Shown piece after piece: positions 44,307 through 54,798 of a stretch of 64,000 nucleotides of DNA. Positions within the stretch are counted from its first letter, which is position 1. Each line of letters starts with the position of its first letter. Source of the DNA: Prevotella pallens ATCC 700821 (GTDB lineage Bacteria > Bacteroidota > Bacteroidia > Bacteroidales > Bacteroidaceae). Under the pieces are notes generated by a model. That model worked only from the letters and a program-made list of their open reading frames with translations, made no database searches and was not told the DNA's origin. Location of the stretch: positions 116,798 through 180,797 of the forward strand of contig NZ_GL982514.1 of assembly GCF_000220255.1 (NCBI RefSeq). The letters run 5' to 3'. The translations under genes and the position numbers were made by a program.

Positions 44307-47300
44307 TTACTTCTTCTTTTTCTTTCTCCAATGGAACAACTCTTTAAAGTTGGTAAAGTCTTTTTTCATAATCACACCTATGCCTTGTGTGTTGAGAGAG
44401 TTACGTGTAAAGTAGCGATCGTTGGCTCTGTTGTAGAAGTTTAGTGCTATATTGCCGTTGGGCAATAGTAGATATTTAATATCGAAATCGCCAATGAAGG
44501 CAGATGTATTGGTAGCAACGTTGTCGCGATATCCAAATTCGCCGTTTATAAGTAGGCGGTTGTTAAGCAGACTTCCCGATAGTATGCCTTCGTATTCGGC
44601 ATTGCTAAAGCCATCGTTACCAGTGGCAATGTTTGCTCCAAAGTTCCAATGATTGTCCTTAATAACGTTAGAAAGCACGGTGTTTATTTGTTGCGAGATA
44701 GTTCCAGACAGTATGCTTTGCATTACGAGCGATGCTTGTTTGGGCTGATTGGGTGTGTTTGGATTGGCATTGTTGGCAGTTTGCGGATAGAAACGCCCCA
44801 CAGCCAGTAGGTATAACACCTGTTGGTTAAGGTCTTGTTCGGAGTTTAGCACCGATAGTACCATTTGTTTAGCATCGGCAGAAAGCTCTGGTAAGTTCAG
44901 ATTAAAGGTAACAGAGGGAGCTTCTGGTGTACCATTTATGTCTAATAAGCAGTCTACCTTCGTGTTGCTGGTGCGGAACGAGCTACCCATTTGCAGGTCG
45001 GATAGAGGCACAGAGTTAAGCGTATATCGTCCTTTAAGTGCGAGAGTGGCAGCATAAGGGTCGCCTCCGAATGCTATAAGCGAGCCTTCGTCGAATGCGA
45101 ACTGCCTTTTTATAATGTTCTGAATGGTGAGATTGTATGCTCCACGTCTCACATTATAGTTTCCAAAAATTTGGAAAGCCCCTTTGTTATAGTAGGTAGC
45201 ACGAATAACCCCTGTACCATTTAGCGATATATTATCGCCAGTAGCCTCGTCCATTAGAACGCCCAATGTAAAGTCGGGAGTAGTGTTTATGAGGAAGTTA
45301 ATGTGCAAATCGCTTGCTAAATTCTTGTTATATCCGTCTTCTGCAGGTCGTTTCAGCCATGTAGTGTCTTGCTTTAGAGAGGCTTGTAACGAGTCTGGTG
45401 TCATATCGCGCCATCTAATAAACGAGTTTTCGTCTATGGTGTTTTTTGCCGCATTGTATGTTATGAACGAGTTACGGTTAGGCGTTATATCCACATTCAT
45501 AGTAATTTCGTGGTTGCGACCTATTATTTGGCATTTGCCAGAGGCATATATACGTCCCCAAAAAGTACCCGATGATGCCTTGCGAGCAAAGTTATAAGTA
45601 AGCAAATTGTTGGTTTGCACATCAATATCGAACGTTAAATGTCGCAAAGCCTGGTGGTGCAATCCGCCCGTAAGCACCGCTTTGTGTCCTTCAGGGTCGG
45701 CAATGGAAATGTTGTTGAGGTTTATTTCGTTAGGAACAAGCGTAACCCTGCCATCTTGTACTATATATGTGGTGCCCAAAGGAGTTATGCGAACCGAGCC
45801 AGAAGCCAGCATATCGCCTTCGAGATTAACGTTATTAAGTGGTCCAACCACCTTTACCCAGCCATTTCCACGTAGGTTTATGTTGTCCATAAAGGTTCCA
45901 CAGAACTTGTTTAAGAAGGTTAGTCGTGTGTCGTTTGCATATATTGGCAAATTTATATAGCTATGTCGCAAGTCTATATATCCCTCAATGTTAGTTGAAG
46001 CCCCCTCGTCTATGGTTTCAGCATCTATGTTTATGCGTCCTTCAGCATTAGAATAGTTAGCTTTTGCATATAGTATTCCCATATCGCCATGCTCAAATTG
46101 AAACTGTTTAACCGTGAGATTGGCATTGGCTTGTAGGTTATGGAAAACCGATTTTAGCACAACATTGCCCGAAGCAAGCCCATTAAAGCCCACGCTATGG
46201 AAGTTTGCAATGTCGAGAATGTATGGAACATCAATGTCTTTAAGCTGTACGGTGAGCGAATCGGCAGGGTTTCCCGATGTTAAACCATTAACAATAATGT
46301 GTTGTTCCTTATTAGAAAGTTCAAAATGCTGTATATTTAAATGGTTCTGAACATACGAAATTTCTGATGGTTGTACCTGTAAATCAATTGTATCAATGCG
46401 TATCTTAGATGGCGCAAAGTGTAAATGAGTAGCCAGTTTGTTACCCCTTTGTCGTTCAAATTGTGCAGAACAATCTATCTGTCCGCGGAAAGTTTTCTGT
46501 GCAAAAGCATTGAACGACGATAGCGTATTTAGTTCGTTGTGTTGTGCAGTAGCTATGGTTTGCAGTGCAAGACGCCGTCCTGCGCCATCTATCCATTCGC
46601 CTTTTATGCCAATGTTTAGTGCATTGTGGAGAGTGGAAAGTGCAAGAGAGATATTCTCGAAACGGTATTTTGCATAGTTGGCACGTGGTGCGGCAATGTT
46701 AAGCGACACGGTGTTGTTAGCCTCGTTTACGTCGCCTTTAAGCTGAAGCGATGGCGAAAGACCAATTTTAAGTCCTGTTAGTTCGTGTAAAAGCTGTGTG
46801 TTTGTTATGTTAGCCTCTATGTGGAACACATTGTTAGCAGTGGTTTTGTTCCATCGGTGAGGTGTTTCAACGAGTGCAGGAAGATATGTGCCCACCACAT
46901 TTTGCACACTTTGCACCATAGAAGTATAGTTGAAACGTCCTGAAATGGCGAGCGTTCCAAAGTCGGACAGTAGTTTTATGGACCTACCAGCAAGTTTATT
47001 ATCGGCATTAAGTTCCAGATGGTTTAGCTTAAAGCTACGGTTGTTCGCCTCTTGCATTACAAAATTGTCGAGCGTAAGTTTACCAATCAGGTTGTTAAGC
47101 GTAGTTCCACTTCCAGCTAAAGTAGTGCGAAACGAGAGCGTACGATTGCCCAATGCGTTTGTAATGTGCATATTGTGCAGGTTTAAACGTTCGGCATTAA
47201 TGCGTGCATTCACCCTTATTAATCCCTTTTTCTCTATAAACTTGCGAATGTTTCCCACCATACCATCAATGCTAAGTTTGCCATTGAGGTCGTTGATAGA

Positions 47301-48770
47301 TGCTTTTCCGTTGAAAGTATCGTTAGTATAATCGCCATTTACGGCAATATTTCGGTAAGTGTAACCATTATAGTCGAAACGAGGAACAACCCCTTTTGCC
47401 TTGATATGGTGCAAATCGGACGTAGCTTCTACCTTTATATCGGCAGCAATAGAGCCAAGTTGCGATGATGTAAGAATGTTTCCGAGTGTGAAATGCGGTG
47501 TATACAGTTCGGCATTAATGGTTTTTCCACGCTGTAGAAAGTTTATGTTGGCATTGCCATGTGCAAGCAGAAGAGTGCCTTTTGCGTGTCGGTAGTTTCG
47601 TGTTCCTTGTGTTTTTCCTTTGAAACGCACATCTCCTAAGCGCATAACTTCGGCAGGCAACTTTAGTTGGAAGGCACTGTTAATGTGCTGAATAAGTTTA
47701 CTTTTAAGAACCACCGACAGCGAATTCAACTTCCATGCTGGTTGTTTGGCGAGCTGCGAGAGCATACCTTTGCAGCTAATAGCAGCCTCGTTGTTTCCAT
47801 AATGCAGTGCAAACGTTTTAAGTTTCAGCTGGTTAGCTGTTCCAGAAACATTTGTATTGAAATACAATTTCTGGTCGAAAGTAAGCAATGGAGGTAGCAA
47901 ACAGGCAATATCGGCAGGTGTTATATACGATTTTTCTGTGCGTAATTGGTGATAAGCAGTAGCAAAATTAAGTTTTTTATACCTATTATTAAAGCGCACA
48001 GAATAGAAAGGTACATTAATTTTAGACTGTGGCAGCTGAACAAAGAGCTGAGTTATGGTAGCTAATTGTTTATTAGCTTTCAGCTTAAAACGTAGATTTT
48101 GCACATTTAAACCCTGTTTTTCGTTGAACGAAAGACTATGTATTTGGGTGCAAATACGGCTATCTGTAAGCGTGTCAATATCAATATGTCCCGATATTTC
48201 GGTTACATTCAGGTGGTTAAGGTTTAGTTTATTGGGCGTGTTAGGTGCCGAAAGAAGGTCGTAGCGCACGTTGCTGTGCCGTATAATAAGACTTTGAAGA
48301 TTAAGGTCTAATGGAGTATGGCGAGTGGTATTGCGCGATTTTAGCGAGTCTATAAGGAATTGGAAGTTAGGTTTTTCGGTAGGAGAAGTTTGGTAGAGTA
48401 GGGCATTCAGTCCAAAAATCTGTGCCGACGAGATGCGCACCTTCCCCCCATTGATAAGCGAAAGAATGTCTATTTTGGCAGCAATACGCGATGCTTTCGC
48501 CATTTGCTTACCACTTTGGTCGTTAATAACAAGTCCGTCTACAATGAAATGGTTAAGGAACCCCAAGTCTACACGCTCTATTTTAACCTTTGTTCCTAAC
48601 TTTTTTTCAAGTGCACCAGCAACCTGCGCACCTACGAAATGTTGCACAGACGAAAGGTGTAACAGTATAATTATAAGCAGATATAGCCCTATGGCTGTCC
48701 ATACACCCCAACGAATAAGAGTCTTTAATATCTTCAAAGCGAGTGCAAAACTACTATTTTTCTGTTGCAT
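44307..48770 (-). CDS. Second TamB-like AsmA-superfamily protein
   Basis: This 1487-residue protein has an N-terminal anchor helix (about residues 20-42, preceded by basic residues). It starts its body with K-L-G-T-K-V-K-I-E-R-V-D-L-G-F, as AsmA/TamB proteins do. A long repetitive beta body and a C-terminal TamB domain follow, including G-N-Y-N-V-R-R-G-A-Y-N-L-T and L-K-G-R-Y-T-L-N-S-V. It ends in a basic tail with six lysines in the last ten residues. It is a paralogue of the tamB at 30299 but has no TamL partner and stands alone. It may serve lipid transport like YhdP or YdbH-type AsmA proteins. It is divergent from nqrA, with 91 bp between start codons. Confidence 0.88.
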   Translation of the reverse strand: MQQKNSSFALALKILKTLIRWGVWTAIGLYLLIIILLHLSSVQHFVGAQVAGALEKKLGTKVKIERVDLGFLNHFIVDGLVINDQSGKQMAKASRIAAKIDILSLINGGKVRISSAQIFGLNALLYQTSPTEKPNFQFLIDSLKSRNTTRHTPLDLNLQSLIIRHSNVRYDLLSAPNTPNKLNLNHLNVTEISGHIDIDTLTDSRICTQIHSLSFNEKQGLNVQNLRFKLKANKQLATITQLFVQLPQSKINVPFYSVRFNNRYKKLNFATAYHQLRTEKSYITPADIACLLPPLLTFDQKLYFNTNVSGTANQLKLKTFALHYGNNEAAISCKGMLSQLAKQPAWKLNSLSVVLKSKLIQHINSAFQLKLPAEVMRLGDVRFKGKTQGTRNYRHAKGTLLLAHGNANINFLQRGKTINAELYTPHFTLGNILTSSQLGSIAADIKVEATSDLHHIKAKGVVPRFDYNGYTYRNIAVNGDYTNDTFNGKASINDLNGKLSIDGMVGNIRKFIEKKGLIRVNARINAERLNLHNMHITNALGNRTLSFRTTLAGSGTTLNNLIGKLTLDNFVMQEANNRSFKLNHLELNADNKLAGRSIKLLSDFGTLAISGRFNYTSMVQSVQNVVGTYLPALVETPHRWNKTTANNVFHIEANITNTQLLHELTGLKIGLSPSLQLKGDVNEANNTVSLNIAAPRANYAKYRFENISLALSTLHNALNIGIKGEWIDGAGRRLALQTIATAQHNELNTLSSFNAFAQKTFRGQIDCSAQFERQRGNKLATHLHFAPSKIRIDTIDLQVQPSEISYVQNHLNIQHFELSNKEQHIIVNGLTSGNPADSLTVQLKDIDVPYILDIANFHSVGFNGLASGNVVLKSVFHNLQANANLTVKQFQFEHGDMGILYAKANYSNAEGRINIDAETIDEGASTNIEGYIDLRHSYINLPIYANDTRLTFLNKFCGTFMDNINLRGNGWVKVVGPLNNVNLEGDMLASGSVRITPLGTTYIVQDGRVTLVPNEINLNNISIADPEGHKAVLTGGLHHQALRHLTFDIDVQTNNLLTYNFARKASSGTFWGRIYASGKCQIIGRNHEITMNVDITPNRNSFITYNAAKNTIDENSFIRWRDMTPDSLQASLKQDTTWLKRPAEDGYNKNLASDLHINFLINTTPDFTLGVLMDEATGDNISLNGTGVIRATYYNKGAFQIFGNYNVRRGAYNLTIQNIIKRQFAFDEGSLIAFGGDPYAATLALKGRYTLNSVPLSDLQMGSSFRTSNTKVDCLLDINGTPEAPSVTFNLNLPELSADAKQMVLSVLNSEQDLNQQVLYLLAVGRFYPQTANNANPNTPNQPKQASLVMQSILSGTISQQINTVLSNVIKDNHWNFGANIATGNDGFSNAEYEGILSGSLLNNRLLINGEFGYRDNVATNTSAFIGDFDIKYLLLPNGNIALNFYNRANDRYFTRNSLNTQGIGVIMKKDFTNFKELFHWRKKKKK

Positions 48771-48794
48771 AGTGAAATTAATGAAGCGAAAAGT

Positions 48795-48825
48795 TTTCTA
48801 AACTGATTAAAAATAGCTATATTTG
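48795..48825 (+). promoter_or_regulatory. Promoter of the nqr operon; fixes the nqrA start
   Basis: TTTC (48795-48798), a 19-bp spacer and TATATTTG (48818-48825) match the consensus in all but one base. A TTG at 48823 that would extend nqrA lies inside the -7 box, so the ATG at 48862 is the true start. Confidence 0.75.
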
Positions 48826-48861
48826 CACACTCATTTAGTGACGTTTTCATTATTTAAATTT

Positions 48862-50214
48862 ATGACAAAACAAATAAGGTTGCATAAGGGGTTAGACATA
48901 AAACTCAAAGGACGTGCTAAGGAAACGACTATGCCACAAGAATTATCGTCGGTGTATGGACTTGTACCAGACGACTTTGTAGGAATCATTCCGAGGCTAA
49001 AAGTAAAGCCAGGCGACCATGTAAAAGCGGGGGAGACGCTTTTTGTGAATAAGAATTCGGAGGAAGTAGGCTTTGCTTCTCCTGTAAGTGGTACCGTAAA
49101 ATCGGTGGAACGAGGCGATCGCAGAAAGGTTTTATATGTAAGTATAGAACCCGATAGAGAGCAAGAATTTATTGATTTTGGCGTAAAAGATGTGCAAACA
49201 CTCGATGGAGAAACAGTGAAAAATGCACTTTTAGAGGCAGGTTTGTTTGGTTATATCAACCAATTGCCCTACGCAGTGTCTACCACTCCCGACACAAAAC
49301 CCAAGGCAATATTCGTATCAGCGCTAAGAGATAAACCGTTAGCGGGCGACTTTGAATACGAATTAAAAGGACAAGAAGAAAGTTTTCAGGTAGGATTAAC
49401 GGCACTTTCTAAGATAGCAAAGGTTTATTTATCTATTGGAATACAGCAGAAGAGCGATGCTTTAACAAAGGCAAAGAATGTGGAACTTACTGTATTTGAT
49501 GGACCATGCCCAGCAGGAAATGTGGGTGTGCAGGTAAATCATCTATCTCCAGTAAACAAAGGAGAGGTGGTTTGGACGGTAGACCCAACGGCTGTTATAT
49601 TCTTTGGAAAGCTATTTCTTACAGGAAAAGTAGACCTAACACGTGTTGTTGCCGTAGCAGGTAGCAAGGTGAAAGACCCAGCTTACGTGAAAGCATTAGT
49701 GGGAACACCCATTAAAGATATTGTTGCAGAACGACTAACGGGCACAGAACACGTGCGTATTCTAAACGGAAACCCACTAACAGGTACTATTGCAGACGAT
49801 AAAAGTTTTCTTGGAGCACACACATCAGAGGTTGTGGCAATGCCAGAAGGCGACAATGTGAATGAATTTGCAGGTTGGATAATGCCTCGTTTCAACCAGT
49901 TCTCAACATCTCGAAGCTATTTTAGCTGGCTCTTTGGCAAGAAGAAAGAGTACGACCTCGATGCGCGCATCAAGGGAGGAAAGCGTAATATTATTATGAG
50001 TGGTGAGTATGACGCTGTGTTACCAATGGATATATATGGCGAATATCTTGTTAAAGCCATTATAACAGGCAACATAGACAAGCAAGAAGAACTGGGAATA
50101 TACGAAGTAAGCCCTGAAGATTTTGCTTTGGCAGAGTTCGTTGATAGTTCAAAACAACCATTACAACAAATTGTGCGCAATGGTTTGAATACACTACGAA
50201 AGGAGAATGCGTAA
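48862..50214 (+). CDS. nqrA: Na+-translocating NADH:quinone reductase subunit A
   Basis: NqrA is the cytoplasmic subunit of the sodium pump that oxidises NADH and reduces quinone. The product is 450 residues from the ATG giving M-T-K-Q-I-R-L-H-K-G-L-D-I-K-L-K-G, the standard NqrA N-terminus. There are no transmembrane helices. The family blocks V-P-D-D-F-V-G-I-I-P-R-L and K-P-G-D-H-V-K-A-G-E are present. It leads an unbroken six-gene operon, with nqrB 48 bp downstream. Confidence 0.95.
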   Translation: MTKQIRLHKGLDIKLKGRAKETTMPQELSSVYGLVPDDFVGIIPRLKVKPGDHVKAGETLFVNKNSEEVGFASPVSGTVKSVERGDRRKVLYVSIEPDREQEFIDFGVKDVQTLDGETVKNALLEAGLFGYINQLPYAVSTTPDTKPKAIFVSALRDKPLAGDFEYELKGQEESFQVGLTALSKIAKVYLSIGIQQKSDALTKAKNVELTVFDGPCPAGNVGVQVNHLSPVNKGEVVWTVDPTAVIFFGKLFLTGKVDLTRVVAVAGSKVKDPAYVKALVGTPIKDIVAERLTGTEHVRILNGNPLTGTIADDKSFLGAHTSEVVAMPEGDNVNEFAGWIMPRFNQFSTSRSYFSWLFGKKKEYDLDARIKGGKRNIIMSGEYDAVLPMDIYGEYLVKAIITGNIDKQEELGIYEVSPEDFALAEFVDSSKQPLQQIVRNGLNTLRKENA

Positions 50215-50262
50215 ATACACCTTATATTATAATAGAGAATTAACAACTTTAAGAGATACAAT

Positions 50263-51417
50263 ATGAGCTTAAGAAATTGGCTTGATAAGCTGCGTCCGCA
50301 ATTCGAAGAAGGCGGAAAATGGCACGCTTTCAAGAGTATCTACGATGGTATGGACACCTTTCTGTATGTTCCAAACGAAACATCAAAGAGCGGAACATCT
50401 ATTCATGATGCCATCGATTCTAAGAGAATAATGAGTATTGTGGTTATTTCGTTAATACCCGCAATGCTGTTTGGAATGTACAATATAGGTTATCAAAATG
50501 CATTAGCTGCCGGCAAACTGGGCGAAGCAACCTGCATGGGAATGTTTCTGTATGGCGCTTTAATGCTGTTACCAAAAATTTTAGTATCCTATATTGTGGG
50601 TCTGGGTATTGAATTTGCCTGGGCACAGTGGAAAGGCGAAGAGATTCAGGAAGGCTATTTGGTAAGTGGTATTCTTATTCCACTTATAGTTCCCATAACA
50701 TTACCCCTTTGGATGTTGGCTTTAGCAGTGGCTTTTGCTGTGATATTCACAAAGGAAATATTTGGTGGAACAGGTATGAACACCTTTAATGTGGCACTTG
50801 CTGCACGTGCATTCCTCTTCTTCTCTTATCCCGGGAGTATGACTGGCGATAAGATTTGGGCAGCTACTAATCAGATTTGTGGGCTTGGCTACACGCTTCC
50901 AGACGGATTTACAATGGCAACACCATTGGGCGAGGTTGCTCAAGGTGCCTCTGTAAATGCTTCAGTATGCGATATGGTGCTTGGATTAATACCCGGTTCG
51001 GTGGGCGAAACATCTGTTATTGCCATCGCTATCGGTGCTATTATATTGATTTGGACGAACATTGCAAGTTGGAAAACTATGTTTAGCGTGTTTGTTGGTG
51101 GCATTGTAATGGCACTAATATTCCATTCAACAGGAGCAAGTCCACTACAATGGTACGAACATATAGTATTAGGAGGCTTCTGTTTTGGTGCAGTCTTTAT
51201 GGCTACCGACCCTGTTACCTCTGCAAGAACAGAGCAAGGCAAATGGATTTATGGCTTCTTAATAGGTGCTATGGCAGTTATTATTCGTGTATTGAACCCT
51301 GGTTATCCAGAAGGAATGATGCTTGCCATACTCTTTGGCAATATGTGCGCTCCTCTAATAGACTATTGTGTGGTTCAATCTAATATAAACAAGCGTGCTA
51401 AACGTGCTAAAATGTAA
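50263..51417 (+). CDS. nqrB: Na+-translocating NADH:quinone reductase subunit B
   Basis: This 384-residue integral membrane subunit has about ten helices. It carries a covalently bound FMN and a riboflavin in the sodium path. The FMN attachment motif reads G-F-T-M-A-T-P-L, with Thr220 as the expected linkage; the family usually has S-G-A-T here. An N-terminal cytoplasmic segment of about 55 residues precedes the first helix. It lies 48 bp after nqrA and 14 bp before nqrC. Confidence 0.95.
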   Translation: MSLRNWLDKLRPQFEEGGKWHAFKSIYDGMDTFLYVPNETSKSGTSIHDAIDSKRIMSIVVISLIPAMLFGMYNIGYQNALAAGKLGEATCMGMFLYGALMLLPKILVSYIVGLGIEFAWAQWKGEEIQEGYLVSGILIPLIVPITLPLWMLALAVAFAVIFTKEIFGGTGMNTFNVALAARAFLFFSYPGSMTGDKIWAATNQICGLGYTLPDGFTMATPLGEVAQGASVNASVCDMVLGLIPGSVGETSVIAIAIGAIILIWTNIASWKTMFSVFVGGIVMALIFHSTGASPLQWYEHIVLGGFCFGAVFMATDPVTSARTEQGKWIYGFLIGAMAVIIRVLNPGYPEGMMLAILFGNMCAPLIDYCVVQSNINKRAKRAKM

Positions 51418-51431
51418 GGAGAGAATACCAA

Positions 51432-52142
51432 ATGAAGACTAATAGTAATTCGTATACAATCATCTATTCTGTTGTTCTTGTGCTTATTGTAGCATTCTTG
51501 CTTGCTTTTGTTTTTCAGGCATTACGCCCACAGCAAGATGCTAATGTGCGCTTAGACCACCAGAAACAAATTCTGTTTGCACTAAATCAAGACCGTAATA
51601 TGTCTGATGAAACAGCACAAAAGCTTTGGCATCAAATTATTATTGCCGACGATATTATAGACGCAAATGGAAAAGTAGTGAAACAAGGAACACAAGGCGG
51701 TGTAGATGCAGGCTTTAAACTGAATAGCAAAGATGCTAAAGAAGGTAAACTGGCGCTATTCCGTTGTAAGGTAGATGGACAAGATAAGTATGTTATACCA
51801 GTATATGGTAACGGACTATGGGGACCTATTAACGGATTTATAGCCCTGAATGGAGATAAAACAACCATATTCGGTGTGTACTTTAACCACGAAAGTGAAA
51901 CTGCCGGACTGGGCGCAGAAATAAAAGATAACAAAGCTTGGCAAGATAAATTCAAGGGTAAAAACATCTTAGATGCACAAAAACAACATATAGTTTTTAG
52001 TGTAACAAAGAAAGTAGAACAGCCAAACAATCAGGTAGATGCCGTTACTGGAGCTACTTTAACAAGTAATGGCGTTTCTGAAATGTTCCACAACGAGAAA
52101 GGTGGACTAGCCCCATACATTAAGTTTCTTACAGAAAAGTAA
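51432..52142 (+). CDS. nqrC: Na+-translocating NADH:quinone reductase subunit C
   Basis: This 236-residue subunit has one N-terminal helix (about 10-30) and a periplasmic FMN-binding domain. The covalent FMN site V-T-G-A-T-L-T-S is at 206-212, with Thr209 the linkage residue in the conserved (S/T)-G-A-T motif. Its flavin passes electrons on from the NqrD/NqrE iron-sulfur site. Part of the nqr operon. Confidence 0.95.
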   Translation: MKTNSNSYTIIYSVVLVLIVAFLLAFVFQALRPQQDANVRLDHQKQILFALNQDRNMSDETAQKLWHQIIIADDIIDANGKVVKQGTQGGVDAGFKLNSKDAKEGKLALFRCKVDGQDKYVIPVYGNGLWGPINGFIALNGDKTTIFGVYFNHESETAGLGAEIKDNKAWQDKFKGKNILDAQKQHIVFSVTKKVEQPNNQVDAVTGATLTSNGVSEMFHNEKGGLAPYIKFLTEK

Positions 52143-52177
52143 TATTGAGAAATAAATTAATATAAAACAAAAAGATT

Positions 52178-52807
52178 ATGAGTTTGTTCTCAAAACAAAA
52201 TAGAGAGGTTTTTATAAACCCATTAAACCTCGACAACCCAATACTTGTTCAAGTGTTAGGTATATGTTCGGCTTTAGCTGTAACCTCTCAATTAAAGCCA
52301 TCTATAGTAATGGGATTAGCCGTAACCATTATTACGGGCTTCTCGAATGTGATTATTTCAATTATCAGAAAAACCATTCCTAACCGCATTCGTATTATCG
52401 TTCAGCTGGTTGTTGTGGCAGCTTTGGTAACCGTTGTAAGCCAAATATTGAAGGCGTTTGCCTACGATGTTAGCGTGCAATTGTCGGTTTATGTAGGTCT
52501 TATCATTACAAACTGTATTTTGATGGGACGTTTAGAGGCTTTCGCTATGACCAATAAGCCTTGGCCAAGCTTCCTCGATGGAATAGGAAATGGGTTAGGC
52601 TATGCGCTCATTTTGATATTAGTAGGAGCCTTCCGCGAATTTTTTGGACGTGGAAGCTTACTTGGTTTTAAGATAATTCCACAAAGTTTCTACGATATGG
52701 GATATGTAGACAACGGTATGATGGCTATGCCTGCAATGGCGTTGATACTACTTGGTTGTGTAATATGGGCTCATCGAGCATTTTTCTATAAGGGAGAAGG
52801 AAAATAA
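52178..52807 (+). CDS. nqrD: Na+-translocating NADH:quinone reductase subunit D
   Basis: This 209-residue protein has six predicted helices. Two cysteines sit in the expected positions for the intramembrane iron-sulfur centre shared with NqrE: Cys30 in [10 protein letters not shown] and the Cys of I-I-T-N-C-I-L-M-G. It is followed by nqrE after 2 bp. Confidence 0.95.
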   Translation: MSLFSKQNREVFINPLNLDNPILVQVLGICSALAVTSQLKPSIVMGLAVTIITGFSNVIISIIRKTIPNRIRIIVQLVVVAALVTVVSQILKAFAYDVSVQLSVYVGLIITNCILMGRLEAFAMTNKPWPSFLDGIGNGLGYALILILVGAFREFFGRGSLLGFKIIPQSFYDMGYVDNGMMAMPAMALILLGCVIWAHRAFFYKGEGK

Positions 52808-52809
52808 TT

Positions 52810-53436
52810 ATGGAACATTTAGTTAGCTTATTCTTCAGGTCCATCTTCGTGGACAATATGATTTTCGCATTCTTCTTGGGAATGTGTTCATTCTTAGCCG
52901 TATCTAAAAACGTTAAAACATCGTTCGGATTGGGTGCAGCCGTAACCTTCGTGTTAGCTGTTACAGTGCCTGTTAACTATTTGTTACAGACTAAAGTGCT
53001 CGGACCCGATTGTCTAATAGAAGGTGTAGACCTCTCTTATCTTAGCTTTATTCTCTTCATTGCCGTTATTGCTGGTATTGTGCAGATAGTAGAGATGGCT
53101 GTAGAGCGATACTCACCATCACTATACGGAGCGTTAGGAATATTCCTTCCACTCATCGCAGTGAATTGTGCTATCATGGGAGCAAGCCTCTTTATGCAGC
53201 AACGCATAGGTCTCGACCCTGCAAGCTCGCAATATATAGGCTCTGTTTGGGACGCCCTCATCTACGGACTCGGCTCTGGCATTGGCTGGTGTTTGGCAAT
53301 TGTGCTGATGGGAGCTATACGCGAAAAAATGGAATACTCTGATGTTCCAAAACCTTTGCAAGGACTTGGCATTACATTTATCACCGTGGGACTTATGGCT
53401 TTGGCTATGATGTGCTTCTCAGGACTTAAAATTTAG
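52810..53436 (+). CDS. nqrE: Na+-translocating NADH:quinone reductase subunit E
   Basis: This 208-residue paralogue of NqrD has six helices in inverted topology. Cys26 (L-G-M-C-S-F-L-A-V) and the Cys of A-V-N-C-A-I-M-G are the matching iron-sulfur ligands. It is followed by nqrF after 9 bp. Confidence 0.95.
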   Translation: MEHLVSLFFRSIFVDNMIFAFFLGMCSFLAVSKNVKTSFGLGAAVTFVLAVTVPVNYLLQTKVLGPDCLIEGVDLSYLSFILFIAVIAGIVQIVEMAVERYSPSLYGALGIFLPLIAVNCAIMGASLFMQQRIGLDPASSQYIGSVWDALIYGLGSGIGWCLAIVLMGAIREKMEYSDVPKPLQGLGITFITVGLMALAMMCFSGLKI

Positions 53437-53445
53437 AATACAAAA

Positions 53446-54714
53446 ATGGCAGAGTTTATATTATACAGCATTGCTGTTTTCTTGGTTACAATACTTTTTT
53501 TGGTTGTACTTCTGCTTGTTGCAAAGAAGTATTTAAGCCCCAGTGGAAAGGTTAAGATAACCATTAATGGTGAAAAAGAATTAGAAGTGGAACAAGGTGG
53601 CACCATTCTGGCTACACTAAACGAAAACGGAGTGCACCTGCCTTCAGCATGTGGAGGTAAAGGAAGCTGCGGTCAGTGTAAGTGCCAAGTACTGGAAGGA
53701 GGCGGAGAAATACTCGATTCGGAACGCCCACACTTCTCTCGTAAAGAGATAAAAGACCATTGGCGTCTGGGCTGTCAGGCTAAAGTGAAAGGAAATCTCT
53801 CTATGAAAGTACCCGAAGCCGTATTGGGCGTTAAAGAATGGGAATGTACTGTTATCTCAAACTCTAATGTATCGTCGTTCATTAAAGAGTTTAAAGTGGC
53901 GCTACCCCCGGGCGAACACATGGACTTTGTGCCTGGTTCGTACGCACAAATACGCATTCCAAAGTACAATTGCATAGACTACAACAAAGACTTCGATAAA
54001 GAACTCATTGGAAAAGAATATCTTCCAACATGGGAAAAGTTCAATTTGTTCTCGCTAAAAGCTAGCAACCCCGACGACACGGTGCGTGCTTACTCTATGG
54101 CGAACTACCCTGCAGAAGGCGATATAATTACGCTTACCGTGCGTATTGCTACTCCGCCATTCTTGCCACGCCCACAAGTAGGATTCCAAAATGTACCTTC
54201 TGGTATTGGCTCATCATACATCTTCAGCCTAAAACCTGGCGATAAAGTAATGATGAGTGGTCCCTACGGAGAGTTTGCACCTAATTTCACATCAGGAAAA
54301 GAAATGATATGGATTGGTGGTGGAGCAGGTATGGCTCCGTTGCGTAGCCAAATTATGCACATGTTGTGCACATTGCACACTCGCGATAGAGAAATGCACT
54401 TCTTCTACGGAGCACGTTCGCTAAGCGAAGCATTCTTCCTTGACGACTTCTGGAAACTCGAAAAAGAATATCCAAACTTCCACATGCACCTCTCGCTCGA
54501 CCAGCCAGACCCTGTAGCAGATGCTGAAGGAGTGAAGTATTATCAGGGATTTGCAGTGAACTGCATACGAGACACTTATCTGAAAAACCACGAAGCACCA
54601 GAAGATTGTGAGTATTATCTATGCGGACCTCCTATGCTTATTAAGACTGTTACCGACTATCTCGACAGCCTTGGCGTAGAGAAAGACGCTATTCGCTTCG
54701 ACGACTTCGGATAA
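53446..54714 (+). CDS. nqrF: Na+-translocating NADH:quinone reductase subunit F
   Basis: This is the NADH-oxidising entry subunit, 422 residues. One N-terminal helix (about 5-27) precedes a plant-type ferredoxin domain with 2Fe-2S ligands Cys69, Cys75, Cys78 and Cys110. The FAD-binding site R-A-Y-S-M-A-N-Y-P and the NADH-binding segment G-G-G-A-G-M-A-P-L-R follow. It ends F-D-D-F-G. Last gene of the operon, with a terminator 45 bp on. Confidence 0.96.
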   Translation: MAEFILYSIAVFLVTILFLVVLLLVAKKYLSPSGKVKITINGEKELEVEQGGTILATLNENGVHLPSACGGKGSCGQCKCQVLEGGGEILDSERPHFSRKEIKDHWRLGCQAKVKGNLSMKVPEAVLGVKEWECTVISNSNVSSFIKEFKVALPPGEHMDFVPGSYAQIRIPKYNCIDYNKDFDKELIGKEYLPTWEKFNLFSLKASNPDDTVRAYSMANYPAEGDIITLTVRIATPPFLPRPQVGFQNVPSGIGSSYIFSLKPGDKVMMSGPYGEFAPNFTSGKEMIWIGGGAGMAPLRSQIMHMLCTLHTRDREMHFFYGARSLSEAFFLDDFWKLEKEYPNFHMHLSLDQPDPVADAEGVKYYQGFAVNCIRDTYLKNHEAPEDCEYYLCGPPMLIKTVTDYLDSLGVEKDAIRFDDFG

Positions 54715-54758
54715 AAACAAAACATTCAAAACGAACTTTTAATTTTTTCATACATATT

Positions 54759-54798
54759 AAAAGGTGTCTGCATGCGATATGTAGACACCTTTTCTGTT
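54759..54798 (+). terminator. Rho-independent terminator of the nqr operon
   Basis: AAAAGGTGTCT (54759-54769) pairs perfectly with AGACACCTTTT (54783-54793) around a 13-nt loop, followed by a short T-rich tail. Confidence 0.88.

Noticed and set aside
48823..48861. Upstream start for nqrA
   Set aside because: It also lies inside the -7 box, and NqrA proteins begin at the M-T-K-Q-I-R-L position.
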